From Thozetella sp. PMI_491 (lineage: Eukaryota; Ascomycota; Sordariomycetes; Chaetosphaeriales; Chaetosphaeriaceae), in NCBI GenBank assembly GCA_021432635.1, contig MU270086.1, forward strand, positions 62,001 to 126,000: 64,000 nucleotides of DNA. Reading direction: 5' to 3'. The notes beneath the pieces are model-generated. The model saw only the letters and a list, made by a program, of their open reading frames with translations, did not search any database and had not been told where the DNA came from. A program made the translations under genes and the position numbers. The stretch's first letter is position 1, and every line of letters starts with the position of its first letter. This document shows, piece by piece, positions 1-10,808 of the stretch.

Positions 1-624
1 TTTCTAAATCGCATTGCTATGAAGCGGAAGGCAATCGTATAAAAGATGGTCCCACTTTTCAATGTGGCTCTCCTTCCTATAATCTACGTGTTCGTTGGCC
101 TATACGGACCTACGGCTTGGAACCATCAACTGCCGGCAGATACAGTCTCCGGCCAGAGCAATATTCTGCGATCAGAAAGAGCATTTACGGCTTGTACTTG
201 CCTTTCTAAGGCTGTGACTCATGCCCGCAGTTTCGTTGAAGCGACTGGAGTCCACCGGCTTGACCGAGATGCAAGACAGTGCTGGTTTGCCTGGCCCGCG
301 TGATAGCCAATTCGCATCTTATACGTGGAAATCGGGCCACCGCATACGTGTACTGCAGATAGATAGGCAGCCTTGTCCATGGCACCCTCATATTCTTCCC
401 AAGTCGATGCCCATCTTGAGGGCTATTCAGATGCAGGAGGCCTACAGCCCCGCTCTGTGCAACCAAGAACTGGTAGCTATTTATGACCTCGACGAGCCAT
501 CAATTCGAGTAGAAGTCAGGAGATTACAAGCCTATCTATTTGCTCCAAAGAATCTCAAGATCACTCTCCGTAGCCTAGACCTCAGTGCTTTTATCGCCTT
601 CACCTACGCCCTCCAACTGCGATC
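1..624. other. Intergenic, upstream of the dynamin-like gene
   Basis: No coding region can be supported here. Two overlapping open frames (about 46-303 and 221-703) have no domain-like composition and one of them runs into the start of the dynamin gene in another frame. The last 300 bases are presumably promoter and 5' leader. Confidence 0.5.
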
Positions 625-2892
625 ATGGCTGCCCAAGTTGATATCGTCCCGCCTGTCGCGCCAAAGGCCAAAATCACTAATGGTCATCAACCTGAACTGT
701 TGACCAATCCGAATCACCTCAGTATCGTTGACCACCTGCGGGAGATGGGTTTTGCCCAATACTTGCCACTCCCTCAGCTGGTTGCCGTTGGCGACCAGGG
801 CTCAGGGAAATCGGCTCTTTTAGAGAATATAACGGGAATTCCTTTCCCTCGTGATCAGGTTCTCTGTACTCGGTACGCGACTCAAATCACCCACCGCCGT
901 GGTGATCAGTTGCAAATCACAGTCAGCATTATCCCAGGACCTAACGCTTCGCCAGTAGAGAAAACCCGCTTAGAGTCCTACCGTAAGCAACTTAAGTCAG
1001 CTGCCGAATTTCAAAAGATGTTCCCGAAAAGCTTAGACGAGGTTAGTTACTCCATCAAAAGCACAGAGAAGGCTCGCCAGCTGATAGCTCCTTAGGTTAA
1101 CAGATTGATGGATATACGAACCAAAAACAATCCAGATGGAACCAAGGCCTTCACTGATGATGTGCTGAAGATTGAGAAATGCGGCCCTGAAGAGGATCAA
1201 TTGACGATAATTGATGTCCCCGGTATCTTTCGCGCCACCGATGAAGGCATCACCACGAACAAAGACCGCGACCTTGTCATGAGCATGGTGGAAGGTTATA
1301 TCCAAGACAGCCAAACCATCATCCTTGCAGTCCTCTCTTGTACCGTCGATGTCGCTACTCAGGAGATATTAACTCTTGCCAAACAGCATGATCCAGCCGG
1401 AGAGCGCACATTGGGGGTGCTCACCAAGCCAGACCTCCTGAAAGAACGTAGCGCCAAAGCCGCGGTCTGCGATTTGGTTAACGGGAAACGAATGCCACTC
1501 AAGCTTGGTTATCACATCGTGAGAAACCGAGGCGGCGATGATGAGGATGACGAAGATATCTCCAAGAGAGAAGAGATGTTCCAAAGCGATCCTTGGCGGA
1601 ACCTTCAAGATAACCACAAGGGCATTGCAGTTCTACGAACCTTGCTCAGAGATCTTCTCGGCGATATTACCACCAAGGCTTTCCCGAAGCTCCGTGCAGA
1701 CATACGTAACTTGCTCACAAGTTCCCGCAAGAAATACGAGGATCTCGGGCCCGCCAGGAATACCGAGCGCCTGCAGCAGCAATATCTGGTCGGCGTTGCG
1801 GCAAAGTTTCAGGGCTTCGTTCGGGTTGCCCTAAGCGCCGACTATTCTGCCGATGGAAGGTTCGACGACGACCAACTTCGCCTCATCACCGCCATCATCA
1901 ATCTTACTAAGCGGTTCAACGGAGACTTTACGAAATCAGGGCATGCCCATTTCTTTGATGCGGAGGAATGCCTCGAGCCACTGGCAACGCCTCTTAGCTC
2001 AAATGTCTCAGACGGTTCGATAGAGCCATCGGCTGAGAACGCGTCCAAATTCGATGGCTTTGATGATTTCAGTGGTGAAGCATTCTATGATCTCAATAGC
2101 ATCATCGTGACAGATTGCGAAACGAAAGAGCCTGAAGGGCAAATTATGGCGTGGATCGAACGAGAGTATTATCGCTCACGCGGCATGGAGCTAGGTACGG
2201 TTGTACCGAGCTTGCTCTCCAGCGCCTTCCGTGAACAGTCAAAAAAATGGGAGTCTGTGACGAGACAATATCTAAGTCAGGCCATTCTAATCATTCACAA
2301 CTTCATCCTAAGGGCCCTGGAGCACATTTGCGCCGACAGCAAGGTTCGACGTCAACTAAGGTCGGCCCTCGTGAATGAACTTCTTCCCAAGTACCAGGAA
2401 GGACTAAAACAAGCCACACTGCTGGTTGGAGTGGAGCGAGATGAAACGCCGTACACACTAAACAGGAATTTCAATGTCAACCTACAGGTTGCCGAGGGCG
2501 ATCGAATCACAGAGACACTACGGCACCAAGCGCGCAGGGAAAACAACAATAAGACCTTGCCGCTCATCGTTGAGCTCGCCAACGTGGCAGCTGCTGTCAA
2601 AAACAAGAGCAACACTGAATATACTAAGGAAAAAATCCATGATCACCTCAAGGCTTATTACACGGTCGCTAGTGAACGCTTCGTAGACAATGTTTTCAAC
2701 CAAGCTGTTCACCACCTCCTGCTTTCTGGACCAATGAGTCCTCTTTTCCTGTTCTCAGAACAGTGGGTACTTCGGTTAGACGACGGAGAGCTGAATGCCA
2801 TAGCTGGGGAGTCACGGCTAACCCAGAACACCCGCAGCAGGCTGAATAAGGAGATCACTGATTTGGAAAAGGCAATCAAGATTATTCAGTAG
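625..2892 (+). CDS. Dynamin-like large GTPase (two exons)
   Basis: A dynamin/Mx-type GTPase of about 737 aa, a family that couples GTP hydrolysis to membrane tubulation and fission. Exons are 625-1041 and 1096-2892; the 54-bp intron has donor GTTAGT and acceptor TTAG. Seen in the protein: G1 P-loop GDQGSGKS at residues 56-63, G3 DVPG near 179-182, G4 TKPD near 249-252, then a long helical stalk and a C-terminal GED-like segment. The fungal signature EVNRLMDIRT forms only after splicing. Read without the intron, an in-frame TAG at 1093-1095 would break the gene, but that stop is intronic. The start is the first ATG in frame before the G domain. It belongs to the expanded soluble fungal dynamin-like proteins rather than classical Vps1 or Dnm1, and its membrane target cannot be read from sequence. 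Confidence 0.9.
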
Positions 2893-3731
2893 TGGATGGT
2901 TTCGCTCAGAGATATTAAAATGGGATCTTGCCAGGTAGTGGGAACTTAGCTGACGCACTGGGATTACCTTTCATAAAATCATGTTTGCTAGGAAATATCA
3001 TCCTCGGGCCTAGATGTTCATTCCATCGATTTTGTACCTCCCTCAAGCTCCGTCTTCATCACTAGCTCAAAGGGCCCGAACCTAGTCCCTCGAGTACAGA
3101 TTTGTGTTTCCTTTCGGTGAAAAGAGGTTGAATCCCAGTATAATGCTTTTACGAAGACATCTTGCGCCCTCTGGGGCTTGTGGGAACGGGTTGTGGGAAC
3201 CAGGGTAGTTAATGTGATATGTTGTAGCGCAGAGATGGCCATCTTACAACTCTCACGAAGCCGAGGGTGGGAATATAACCGCAACGTGATGTAGTGCTTG
3301 TATAAAGACCTATATCAAAGAATAATATTTCGTGAGTCAGATCCTCAATTAGTGAGGAGAAGTGACGGTCCGCCACGAGTGATGGAGATCTACCCACAAA
3401 CGAGCGACATCAATTTCGATCGCCCTATTGGCAATATCCACAAGACCAACGTAACTGGGAGGGTTGAGCCAACGATAGGCGCCGTGCAGTCTCAGATATG
3501 ACGCTAGAGCGGCCGAACTCATGGGGTGCCTAGTTCGCTGTGTTACCTACTTGACGACTCTGAGACCTGCTCAATTAGATGGTGGTTAAAAGTGGAACAG
3601 CGGGTTGCTGCCTAGCAAACAAAACCGACTGCAAGGAGTATATAAGGTCTTTCATCTCCACGCAAGGGAAGAGAATTCATAACATGCTCTTTGCTGAAGT
3701 CATCAGCTCTACATAGTGTACCAAAATTACC
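2893..3731. other. Intergenic
   Basis: Holds the 3' flank of the dynamin gene and the promoter of the oxygenase gene. Small open frames on both strands have no coding character. I see no repeat or RNA gene. Confidence 0.5.
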
Positions 3732-5605
3732 ATGGCTTCTCAGAGCCCAAAGTCTGTTGCTACGCTGAGTCAAACGCCCGAGACGCCCGAACCCGAGGGG
3801 GAAGCTAACAATGGTATGCATACCTCTTGCTGCAATAATATCTTTCTTTAGATGCAATGAAAGTGATTAAACTAATATCTTATTCACATTGGTTTCAAGA
3901 CGATGTGATTAGAAGCGATGAAGAGTCTGCGGAAGAGAGCGGAGCCGAGAGCAGAGCCGAGAGTGATGGCGGGAGTTCGTCCGACCATGGGAAGAAGACC
4001 ACTCGCAAGAGGGCATTAGAGAAGTTCAACGAGGAAACCGCAGACTTTATAGCAGAACTCCGAGACACAATGGAGATGAGCCACAAGGACTTCATCTTTT
4101 CTTGTGGCGGGTCTATACCCATCCTGCTCGACAAGCACAGCGATAGCCACAGCCAGAGCTCGGAGTCTGACAGCGGCGCCGGGCAAAACGCCATCGTCCA
4201 TGAGCCCGTGACCCTGCGCTGGGATCCCCACGATGCGTCCGCCACCGTCTCCTCCCATCGAAAACTTACATTCCCCCTCGGCGCCGACGTCAACAGCCAG
4301 GCAACACTGGACGGTCTCATAGCCGATATGGCACCCGCGTCCTTCGGACGAGGCGGAGAGGATGTCTATGACGAAACCTACCGCAAGGCCCTCAAGCTAG
4401 ATCCTTCTCGTTTCTCGACCAACTTCTCGCCCTACACCTCAGGGATCGTTGACGCCATTGCCCAGATGCTTCTGCCGAGCTATCGTATTGGGAGTAAGCG
4501 GGGAGTGAAGGCCGAGCTCTATAAGCTTAACGTGAGCAGATGCAGCACAATGGTCAGAGTGGAACACTAATCTGATGTATTATAGGTCTATGAAGGTCCA
4601 TCTGGCCACTTCCGCTCCCATGTGGATACTCCGCGGTCCGCCAGCCAGTTCGGGTCTCTCGTGGTCTGCCTACCGGTTCCCCACGAGGGCGGCCAGCTTG
4701 AAGTACGACACGAGACGGAGTCAGTGACGTTCGATTGGTCCGGTGCGAGCACTGATCCTCCTACAATCGAATGGGCTGCCTTCTATAGCGACTGTGAGCA
4801 TGAGGTGCTCCAAGTACGAGCTGGACATCGTGTCACGTTGACGTATAATCTGTATACTGTGCACGGCCAAGGGCATTTGGCTGGCAACCCCAACGCCATA
4901 GACTCTTTACAGCTTCCGTTCTACAAGAAAATGGATGGGATCCTGAACCAAAAGGAGTTTATGTCTGAGGGTAAGATGTGCACCTCCTTGCCCTCTCAGA
5001 CCGTCTAGCCACTGACAGACATTCGCTAGGCGGGTGGTTGGGCTTCTTTACCACGCACGCCTATCCGCATGCGAGCAAGCAGTTCGAAAGAGACACGCTC
5101 AAGGGCATCGACATGGCGATCTGGCAGGGCTTCCAGGCTCTAGGCTGCGGCGTCTGCCTCCGCCCCATTGTCGACTACAAGAAAGTCCCTGATCCAGGCG
5201 ACAGAATTATAGGCAAATACTTCCCTGCCGTCTGCGTTGATGGGATGGTAGAGGACGAAGACCATGTGCGAGAAGTGGCCGAAGGCTGGGGTGTGGAGGG
5301 AATCGACCCTGCCGATATCCAATGGGTAAATGATGGTGGCAACCAGGAACTCCAGTTCGCGTACACCGCAGTAAGCAGCATCCCCACACAGTAATCGGTC
5401 GTGTGTACATACACTGATTAATCGGCTCGGATAGTATGGAAACGAAGCCAGCACCACTGCCTCGTATTCGAGATGCGCGATCCTCGTCGGGGTGCCGCCC
5501 TATGGAGAGAATGGCCGAATGATGCTAGAGACCACATTTGAGGAAAGAGAAGTTGACTGGGAGGGACACTCACACACGGATATGGAGTTACTTGGAGCTT
5601 TTTAG
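3732..5605 (+). CDS. 2OG-Fe(II) oxygenase, prolyl-4-hydroxylase type (five exons)
   Basis: Exons 3732-3813, 3900-4531, 4586-4970, 5030-5370 and 5435-5605; phases agree and give about 536 aa. The N-terminal 70 residues are rich in Asp, Glu and Ser. The double-stranded beta-helix core is visible after the second intron: LNVYEGPSGHFRSHVDTPR carries the iron pair H250 and D252, CEHEV supplies the third ligand H310, and GHRVTLTYN supplies the 2-oxoglutarate-binding Arg near 320. This is the standard HxD...H...R layout of Fe(II)/2OG dioxygenases. No signal peptide is visible, so it is probably nuclear or cytosolic. The C-terminal half, after the helix, is conserved in fungal homologues but of unknown role. 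The substrate is unknown. Intron 1 could alternatively end at 3851, but that would make it only 38 bp, so 3899 is preferred. Confidence 0.82.
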
Positions 5606-5967
5606 GGGTTTATTTGAGAGTCTGCTATAGGCATTCATGGGTCCAGACTAGCTGAATGAGTTGATACGCTGGGTTTCGTCAATAGAGCAGGCACCTTTCT
5701 GCACTAATACAGCGTGAAAGACAAGCTCACTGAGTCCCAGCAAGGATAGATGTTCATGCCGTTGTTGTAGTCAACTTGAAAGAGCGATAACTCACAGAGG
5801 ATGCTGAAAGTTCAAGCATTAGCAACGTGGGATTATCCAAAGGGCTTTCTTCTGGGCGATTTTTATCTCCATTGACTTGTTTCTTCACGAAATCGCGACC
5901 CCCGTCGCTGAGTCGTCAAGTGTGTACCGTCCGTCTGTGCTCACCCCGGCAACAGAATCAGGACCCG
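5606..5967. other. Intergenic, before the snoRNA-like array
   Basis: No gene is seen. The right edge is a TATA-like element that probably belongs to the non-coding transcript described next. Confidence 0.4.
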
Positions 5968-5976
5968 TATATAAAA
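5968..5976 (+). promoter_or_regulatory. TATA-like box upstream of the tandem array
   Basis: TATATAAAA sits about 30 bases before the point where the repeated exon-intron units begin. It is the only clear TATA motif nearby, and its distance suits RNA polymerase II initiation near 6000. Confidence 0.4.
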
Positions 5977-6420
5977 GCCAACTGACTTTTTGAATTTCTG
6001 CTGTGCTGTTGGTTTTTCATCCATCTCAATGTGCTGATAATTTCGGGAGAACCTCGAGGTCTTAGATTTCGACTCCCACCTTCTCCGACAGTTCCCAACA
6101 CGCGTCCCTCTTCCCCGAGGGAATCCGAAAGCACAAGTGCTTCTATCCGAATCGTTCGCAAACCCTGCCAGAGCGGCTCAAGCGGCTCAGCTGAGACAGC
6201 GGAGGTTGTCACGAGGAAGCTCATGGCATTGGGTATGACGCCTATCGCTAACGCATCACATGTCTGGGTAGGAATCTATGGTGGAAAATCTCCAATCCGA
6301 GTCGTTCGTTGGACCAGGTTGAAGTTGCCGGCGGCAACGAGTCTTCCCGCGACAGAACTCAAGACATTGGGCATGTAGCATACATCTCTCGGTCAGCGAT
6401 CTTCCTTCTGCCTCTTTATC

Positions 6421-6503
6421 ATTTCTCATGATGCCTCAATGGATCTTTTGATACGGCTGTCGTGACAGCCCTACATGTAATAAAAACCTGTCTGAAGATA
6501 CCG
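6421..6503 (+). ncRNA. Box C/D snoRNA-like copy 1
   Basis: Box C is ATGATGC at 6428-6434 (one mismatch to RTGATGA) and box D is CTGA at 6492-6495, 64 bases apart. In between is a small hairpin GGCTGT-CGTG-ACAGCC. The bases outside the boxes can form a short closing stem. The C-to-D distance is identical in copies 2 and 3, while the presumed guide just upstream of box D differs, as expected of paralogous guides. The rRNA target is not identified. Confidence 0.5.
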
Positions 6504-6670
6504 AGGCGCCCTCAAGCTCAGTAGCCTGGCATCTAGTTTTAATTGTCGCTAACACATTCTACTCCCTAGGGAAATCCCGATGATTATAGAACTTCCATCC
6601 GAGTCGACGGACAACATATGAGCAATAATCTTCCTGGTCGGTGATGTTTCCTTCCGCCCCTTCCCTCTTA

Positions 6671-6752
6671 CTTCTCGTGATGACTCATTCGTCATTTTGA
6701 TACGGCTGTCTTTACAGCCGTAGATGTAACCGATAACTGTCTGAAGAGACCA
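6671..6752 (+). ncRNA. Box C/D snoRNA-like copy 2
   Basis: Perfect box C GTGATGA at 6677-6683, box D CTGA at 6741-6744, again 64 bases apart. Flanking TCTC (6673-6676) and GAGA (6746-6749) can pair as a terminal stem. The internal hairpin ACGGCTGT-CTTT-ACAGCCGT is a perfect 8-bp stem here. The guide region before box D differs from copies 1 and 3. Confidence 0.6.
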
Positions 6753-6990
6753 AAGCAACGTCGAACTCAGTTGCCTGCCCTTTTATTTCTGTTGTCGCTA
6801 ACACATCCCACGTTCACTTCTCAGGAGAAACTCTAGAACATAACCCTTCTTATTCAAATCGTCAGTCGGGAGGCCTGGCTCAAACTATTGAAGGCATCCA
6901 CGGCGTCTGCAAGGGAGCTCAAGGCGTTGCGTATCCCACTTCCCTTTCTCTAGGTCGGTGATCTTTTCTTACACCTCCTCTGTTACCTTG

Positions 6991-7074
6991 CACTCTACTA
7001 TGATGACTGCTAGGTCCATTTGATAAGGCTGTCTTGACGGACGTACATGTAATCGAAATCCGTCTGAAGAGACG
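6991..7074 (+). ncRNA. Box C/D snoRNA-like copy 3
   Basis: Perfect box C ATGATGA at 7000-7006, box D CTGA at 7064-7067, 64 bases apart as in the other copies. Flanking CTCT and AGAG can close the ends. The central hairpin seen in copy 2 has decayed on its 3' side, suggesting it is not needed or that this copy is drifting. Confidence 0.58.
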
Positions 7075-7200
7075 AACACGCTCTCAAACCCAGTCTCCTG
7101 TTCCCCTGTTTGTTGCTGTTGCTGACCGAGGTTCTCTGGTTGGAAACAAAGTCTGTGGACCCTCGCGACTACTCATCCCGGAGATTCAGACCTGCCGTCT

Positions 7201-10200
7201 CTTGCCAGTTGTCCCTGACGGGCCGAGTCAACGCAGGCATGTAATTACATCATCATTCGAGCTGGCCATTGTCCATAGGTTTCACAAGAGGACGCATCCG
7301 TTCCCAGCTTGAGGTTTCCATATCAACCCAAGCGCCTTCGCTAGGAAAGGCATGGACGCTGGAGAGACAAGCGCTGATCGGCTCTCGCTTCGAACGGGCT
7401 TGCAGAAACCAATTCGATGCCTCGCCACGGAGAGGCACGAGGTGGCGCAGACGACGGGCCCGGCCTTGAGACATCCCTCGCGAAGGCCTGTTTCACAGAA
7501 ACGTACCTGCAACCCTCGCGCGGGAGGCAAAGCAGCGAATGCCCCCCCTCGAACCGCTCGGCCGGTTGCCCCGAAATGACGCAAGGGTGGATGTAGAAAT
7601 TTTGGGCAGAAAAGAAGCACTTTGGATGTCTTTCGCCGGATCTGGAAGGGATGCGCTGGAGGAGCACGGGATCTGCGCATAGATAAGGCCTATGGAGAGT
7701 TTTTGTTGTACAGTACAGTACGAGCGAGTCGGGCGGTGTCTCGTCAGGTGCTAGGGCTTCTTCAGCGATGCAGGAGTCAAGCACCCGCCTGCACTCCTCT
7801 AATTTGACGAGGACAGGACGTGCATCGCAGGAGAATCCGAGTAGCTTGCCGCTCTCTTCTCTCTTTCTCTCTTTCTCTCTTTATCAGAGATTTTGTCGCG
7901 GATGCTTGTCAGGACGGGGGCTGCGGCCTACGACGGCAGTGCCAATCGTCATTAGCCCCCCCTTGCCGATCGGGCCGGCACTGGCGTAGGCGTTAATGGT
8001 GTGCAGTGCTCCCTGTCGCCCTGTTACCCCATCCGCCAAGCCCGCTGGCCCGCGGCGCGGATACCATGCCACCACCACTATGTCTCCATACGGGTGTGAC
8101 ACCTGCCCCATGGCCCCAGATTGTCTGCCGACCGCGCTACGGATGACTGCTGATCGCTCCCGGGCATGTCATTGCACCGTCATCCGTTCGCAACGAGATA
8201 GATGTTGGAGGGTGGGAGAGCCTGTCATCCGCCGGGCTGTCGGCTCTTGGCTGGCCACTTGATCACGCCGTGACGGCGCGCTCTCATTTGCTCGTGTGTG
8301 CCGGTGCATAGCGGCGATGAGGGGCACTGCCTCGCCAGTCTGCAGACAATCCGGTGGGCTCATACGGCTCATTAGCACAGCGCCTATCACCACCTGCTCT
8401 GCCTATTGCCAAGCATGGCGGAGGGGTTGTGCGAGACAGCCTTGACAGCCTCGTGAGGGCTTGGGTGCCTGGGTGCCTGGACAAATCTGCAAATCTGGGG
8501 AACTTGAGGGGAACTAGTTGCATATAAGAGAGGATGTGATGCCGTCGGCCGGACGCTGGTCTGGAAGCACAGCTTACCAACCTTTCAGGTCAATTCAAGG
8601 CATTTCGACATTCGGACACATCGATCGCAGATACAGAATCCAGTCACCCGAATACCCGTACTCGAACACCCTCGAGACAAATCAATCGCTCGTGGAAAAA
8701 GACTACACCAAAGGCACGTGCCACCCGCAGCTTCCAGAAGAGGCCTCCTTAGTCTCTCCCCAAGAGCAAACAGACACCCAATCCGAACATGTGTGGCGTT
8801 CTACGGACAATCCTGATGGAGACATACGAGCTCTGGGATCTCGTCCTGTACCGGATCGGTCATATCTACTACAAAGTGAGGCGGTGAAATGGAACCGCTC
8901 AATGCGCTGCGCTTCGTCCGAACAAATGAACAAGTCAGGGAAGCGTGGGGAACAATAGCGCCGCGACTACGACGTCAAGACTTTCTTCGGGCTGCCCAGT
9001 AGGCGGGCGAGCCGGGACAACACCTTTTTTTTTTTTCTGGTCTTGTGTTTTCGCGCCGACTGGCCGGAGGGATTGGCACAGGCGGCGCCGCAGTGCCAAT
9101 ACGAGGATTGGTGCGGAAGCGTGTGTGTGCGAAAATGCTCGCAAAGCTCACCACTGGAACGAATGGGTGTGCGAGGGAGAAAATGCCGAGAGAAGAACGC
9201 GTGTAGCTGGGGCTGCCCAGGCTGACGGCGGCCTGCCCAGCCCAGCGGCGGAAATGCAAGCGACAGGGGAAGCGCTCAGTCTCACACCTCGACGCATTCT
9301 GGCCTCGCCGCCTCACGCGGCCTCGGTCGGGCCTATGGCGCGAGCCATTTCACGACGGCGTGGCTCACCGTCCCGAGGACACCTAAGACGGACCGGTGCT
9401 ACTTTCCAATCTGCGCCAGCAATGGGACGCGCGCTCGGCTTTCCCTTGGGCTTTTTTTTTTTCCCTGCTTCTTTTCTTGGGGGCATCTCGGATGTGGTCT
9501 GCCCAGATGGAAATCGAAATCACCCTCATCTTTCTCACTCCTCTTTCCCGCAGCGCATGTGACGTCGTACTCCGTAAATATAGAGGGACCCCCCCGGCGG
9601 GTGGTGCACCCAAAGCACCTGCACCGCACAGTGCCAGGCGGCGCTCGTCTCGTGTCTGGGTATTTGAAACCCCAGCCAGCAGCCTAGCAAACTCATCTCC
9701 AGCGTCGGCCTGGGCGCTGCTAGTGCACTAGCAGCCCCTTGGCGGGGCCCCTGGTCGCCCCCCGCGGTTCCCGTACGGTATGCAGACCAGTGCGACAAAA
9801 AAATAAAAATAAAAATAAGGTAGCGAGTGTTTAGCAGAGACAGGTTCGTTTGCAGGCGACAGTCATGCACACACACGGTGCGGTTCCAGAAATACGAATC
9901 AAGACAACATGTCATCCCAAGAGTTGCTGAGGCCCCGCGGCCGCAAAAACGGACTTGGGCGGTAGATGGGGCCATGACTCTGGCGACTCAAAGGCAACGA
10001 CGATGCAGCGAGTCGACGGTCTGGTTGCACTCGCCCTTTTTTTGTTTGTGATGTATTCAGTATTAATTACCTACTACTACATAGTACTAGCCTTGAGGTC
10101 ATTCCTGGCCGTCCAGCGTTGATTCTGGGGGCAACACACCGAAGTGACCCTGGTCCTTGGCAATCTGCACTGTCCTGGAGAAGGCTAGCCGGGTTCATGA

Positions 10201-10808
10201 ATCGGGCCATCAATAACGGGGCGATCCACACTCTCGCGGACCCGTCAGCCAGGTCCTGTTCCTGACGTCCCGGTTTGCCAATCCCTCCCGCTCCAGTGCA
10301 GCTGTGCAGCTGCGCCACGATATTGGACCCATGTGCGTTTCTGAGTCCCGCGTCCTGACTGGCCCTCGCTCCTCGCTGGCCGTGACTGGGCAGGAACCCC
10401 TGAACTTCGACCAGGTCTTGGCACCACCTCGTCTTGCTCGTCTCCTTTTTTCTGCTCCGTTTCTCACCTCAAAGCAGACACTCGTTGTTTCCAATCTTCA
10501 ACAATTCGCCTCACTCATTGTAATTTTTTCTAGAGGGAGCGACCTTTTCTTTTTTCTTGGTCCCTCCGTTCTGACTCTCGTTTAACCACCACTTGTCTTT
10601 TTGAGACAGCGACCTGGACAGAGCCCCGAGGAATCGACCCCTCCCGATCGCTCCATTCCAGCCCTGCATTTCTCGCACTTGCATCGATTGTTCTAGCATC
10701 TCGCCAGGCCCAAAACTACCCTTCGACGCCCGCTGCGGTCCCCGTCGAGTCCATCCTTAGCAATCCCCCTCCATCCTGTCGTCGAGAAAGCCACCGGCTG
10801 CCGTCAAG
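7201..10808. other. Long non-coding stretch and leader of the GH72 gene
   Basis: About 3.6 kb without a supportable gene. It holds C+T tracts (for example 7856-7885), homopolymer T runs near 9024 and 9450, and an A-rich run near 9797. The last 350 bases are strongly pyrimidine-rich, as in leaders of highly expressed fungal genes. Open frames on both strands are GC-driven and mutually overlapping. Confidence 0.5.

Larger units (their letters stand above)
5996..7200 (+). ncRNA. Probable spliced non-coding snoRNA host transcript of tandem units
   Basis: Four diverged direct-repeat units of roughly 230-330 bp. Each ends in a fungal branch site followed by an acceptor: GCTAAC 6247 with TAG 6271, GCTAAC 6548 with CTAG 6569, GCTAAC 6797 with TCAG 6834, and GCTGAC 7131 with an acceptor further on. 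Exon-like parts share a motif close to TTCCATCCGAGTCG near 6140, 6290, 6590 and 6850. Three of the four putative introns contain a box C/D core. No protein frame runs through the units. Ascomycetes are known to carry snoRNAs in introns of both coding and non-coding hosts, and this fits a non-coding host made by repeated duplication of one exon plus its snoRNA intron. Donors are clear at 6233 (GTATGA) and 6931 (GTATCC) but degenerate in the two middle units. The transcript ends are guesses. Confidence 0.55.

Noticed and set aside
221-703. Open frame before the dynamin gene
   Set aside because: It overlaps the dynamin start in a different frame and has no protein-like motif.
1093-1095. In-frame TAG seeming to break the dynamin-like gene
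   Set aside because: It lies inside a 54-bp intron (1042-1095, GTTAGT to TTAG). Splicing gives the conserved EVNRLMDIRT sequence, so the gene is intact.
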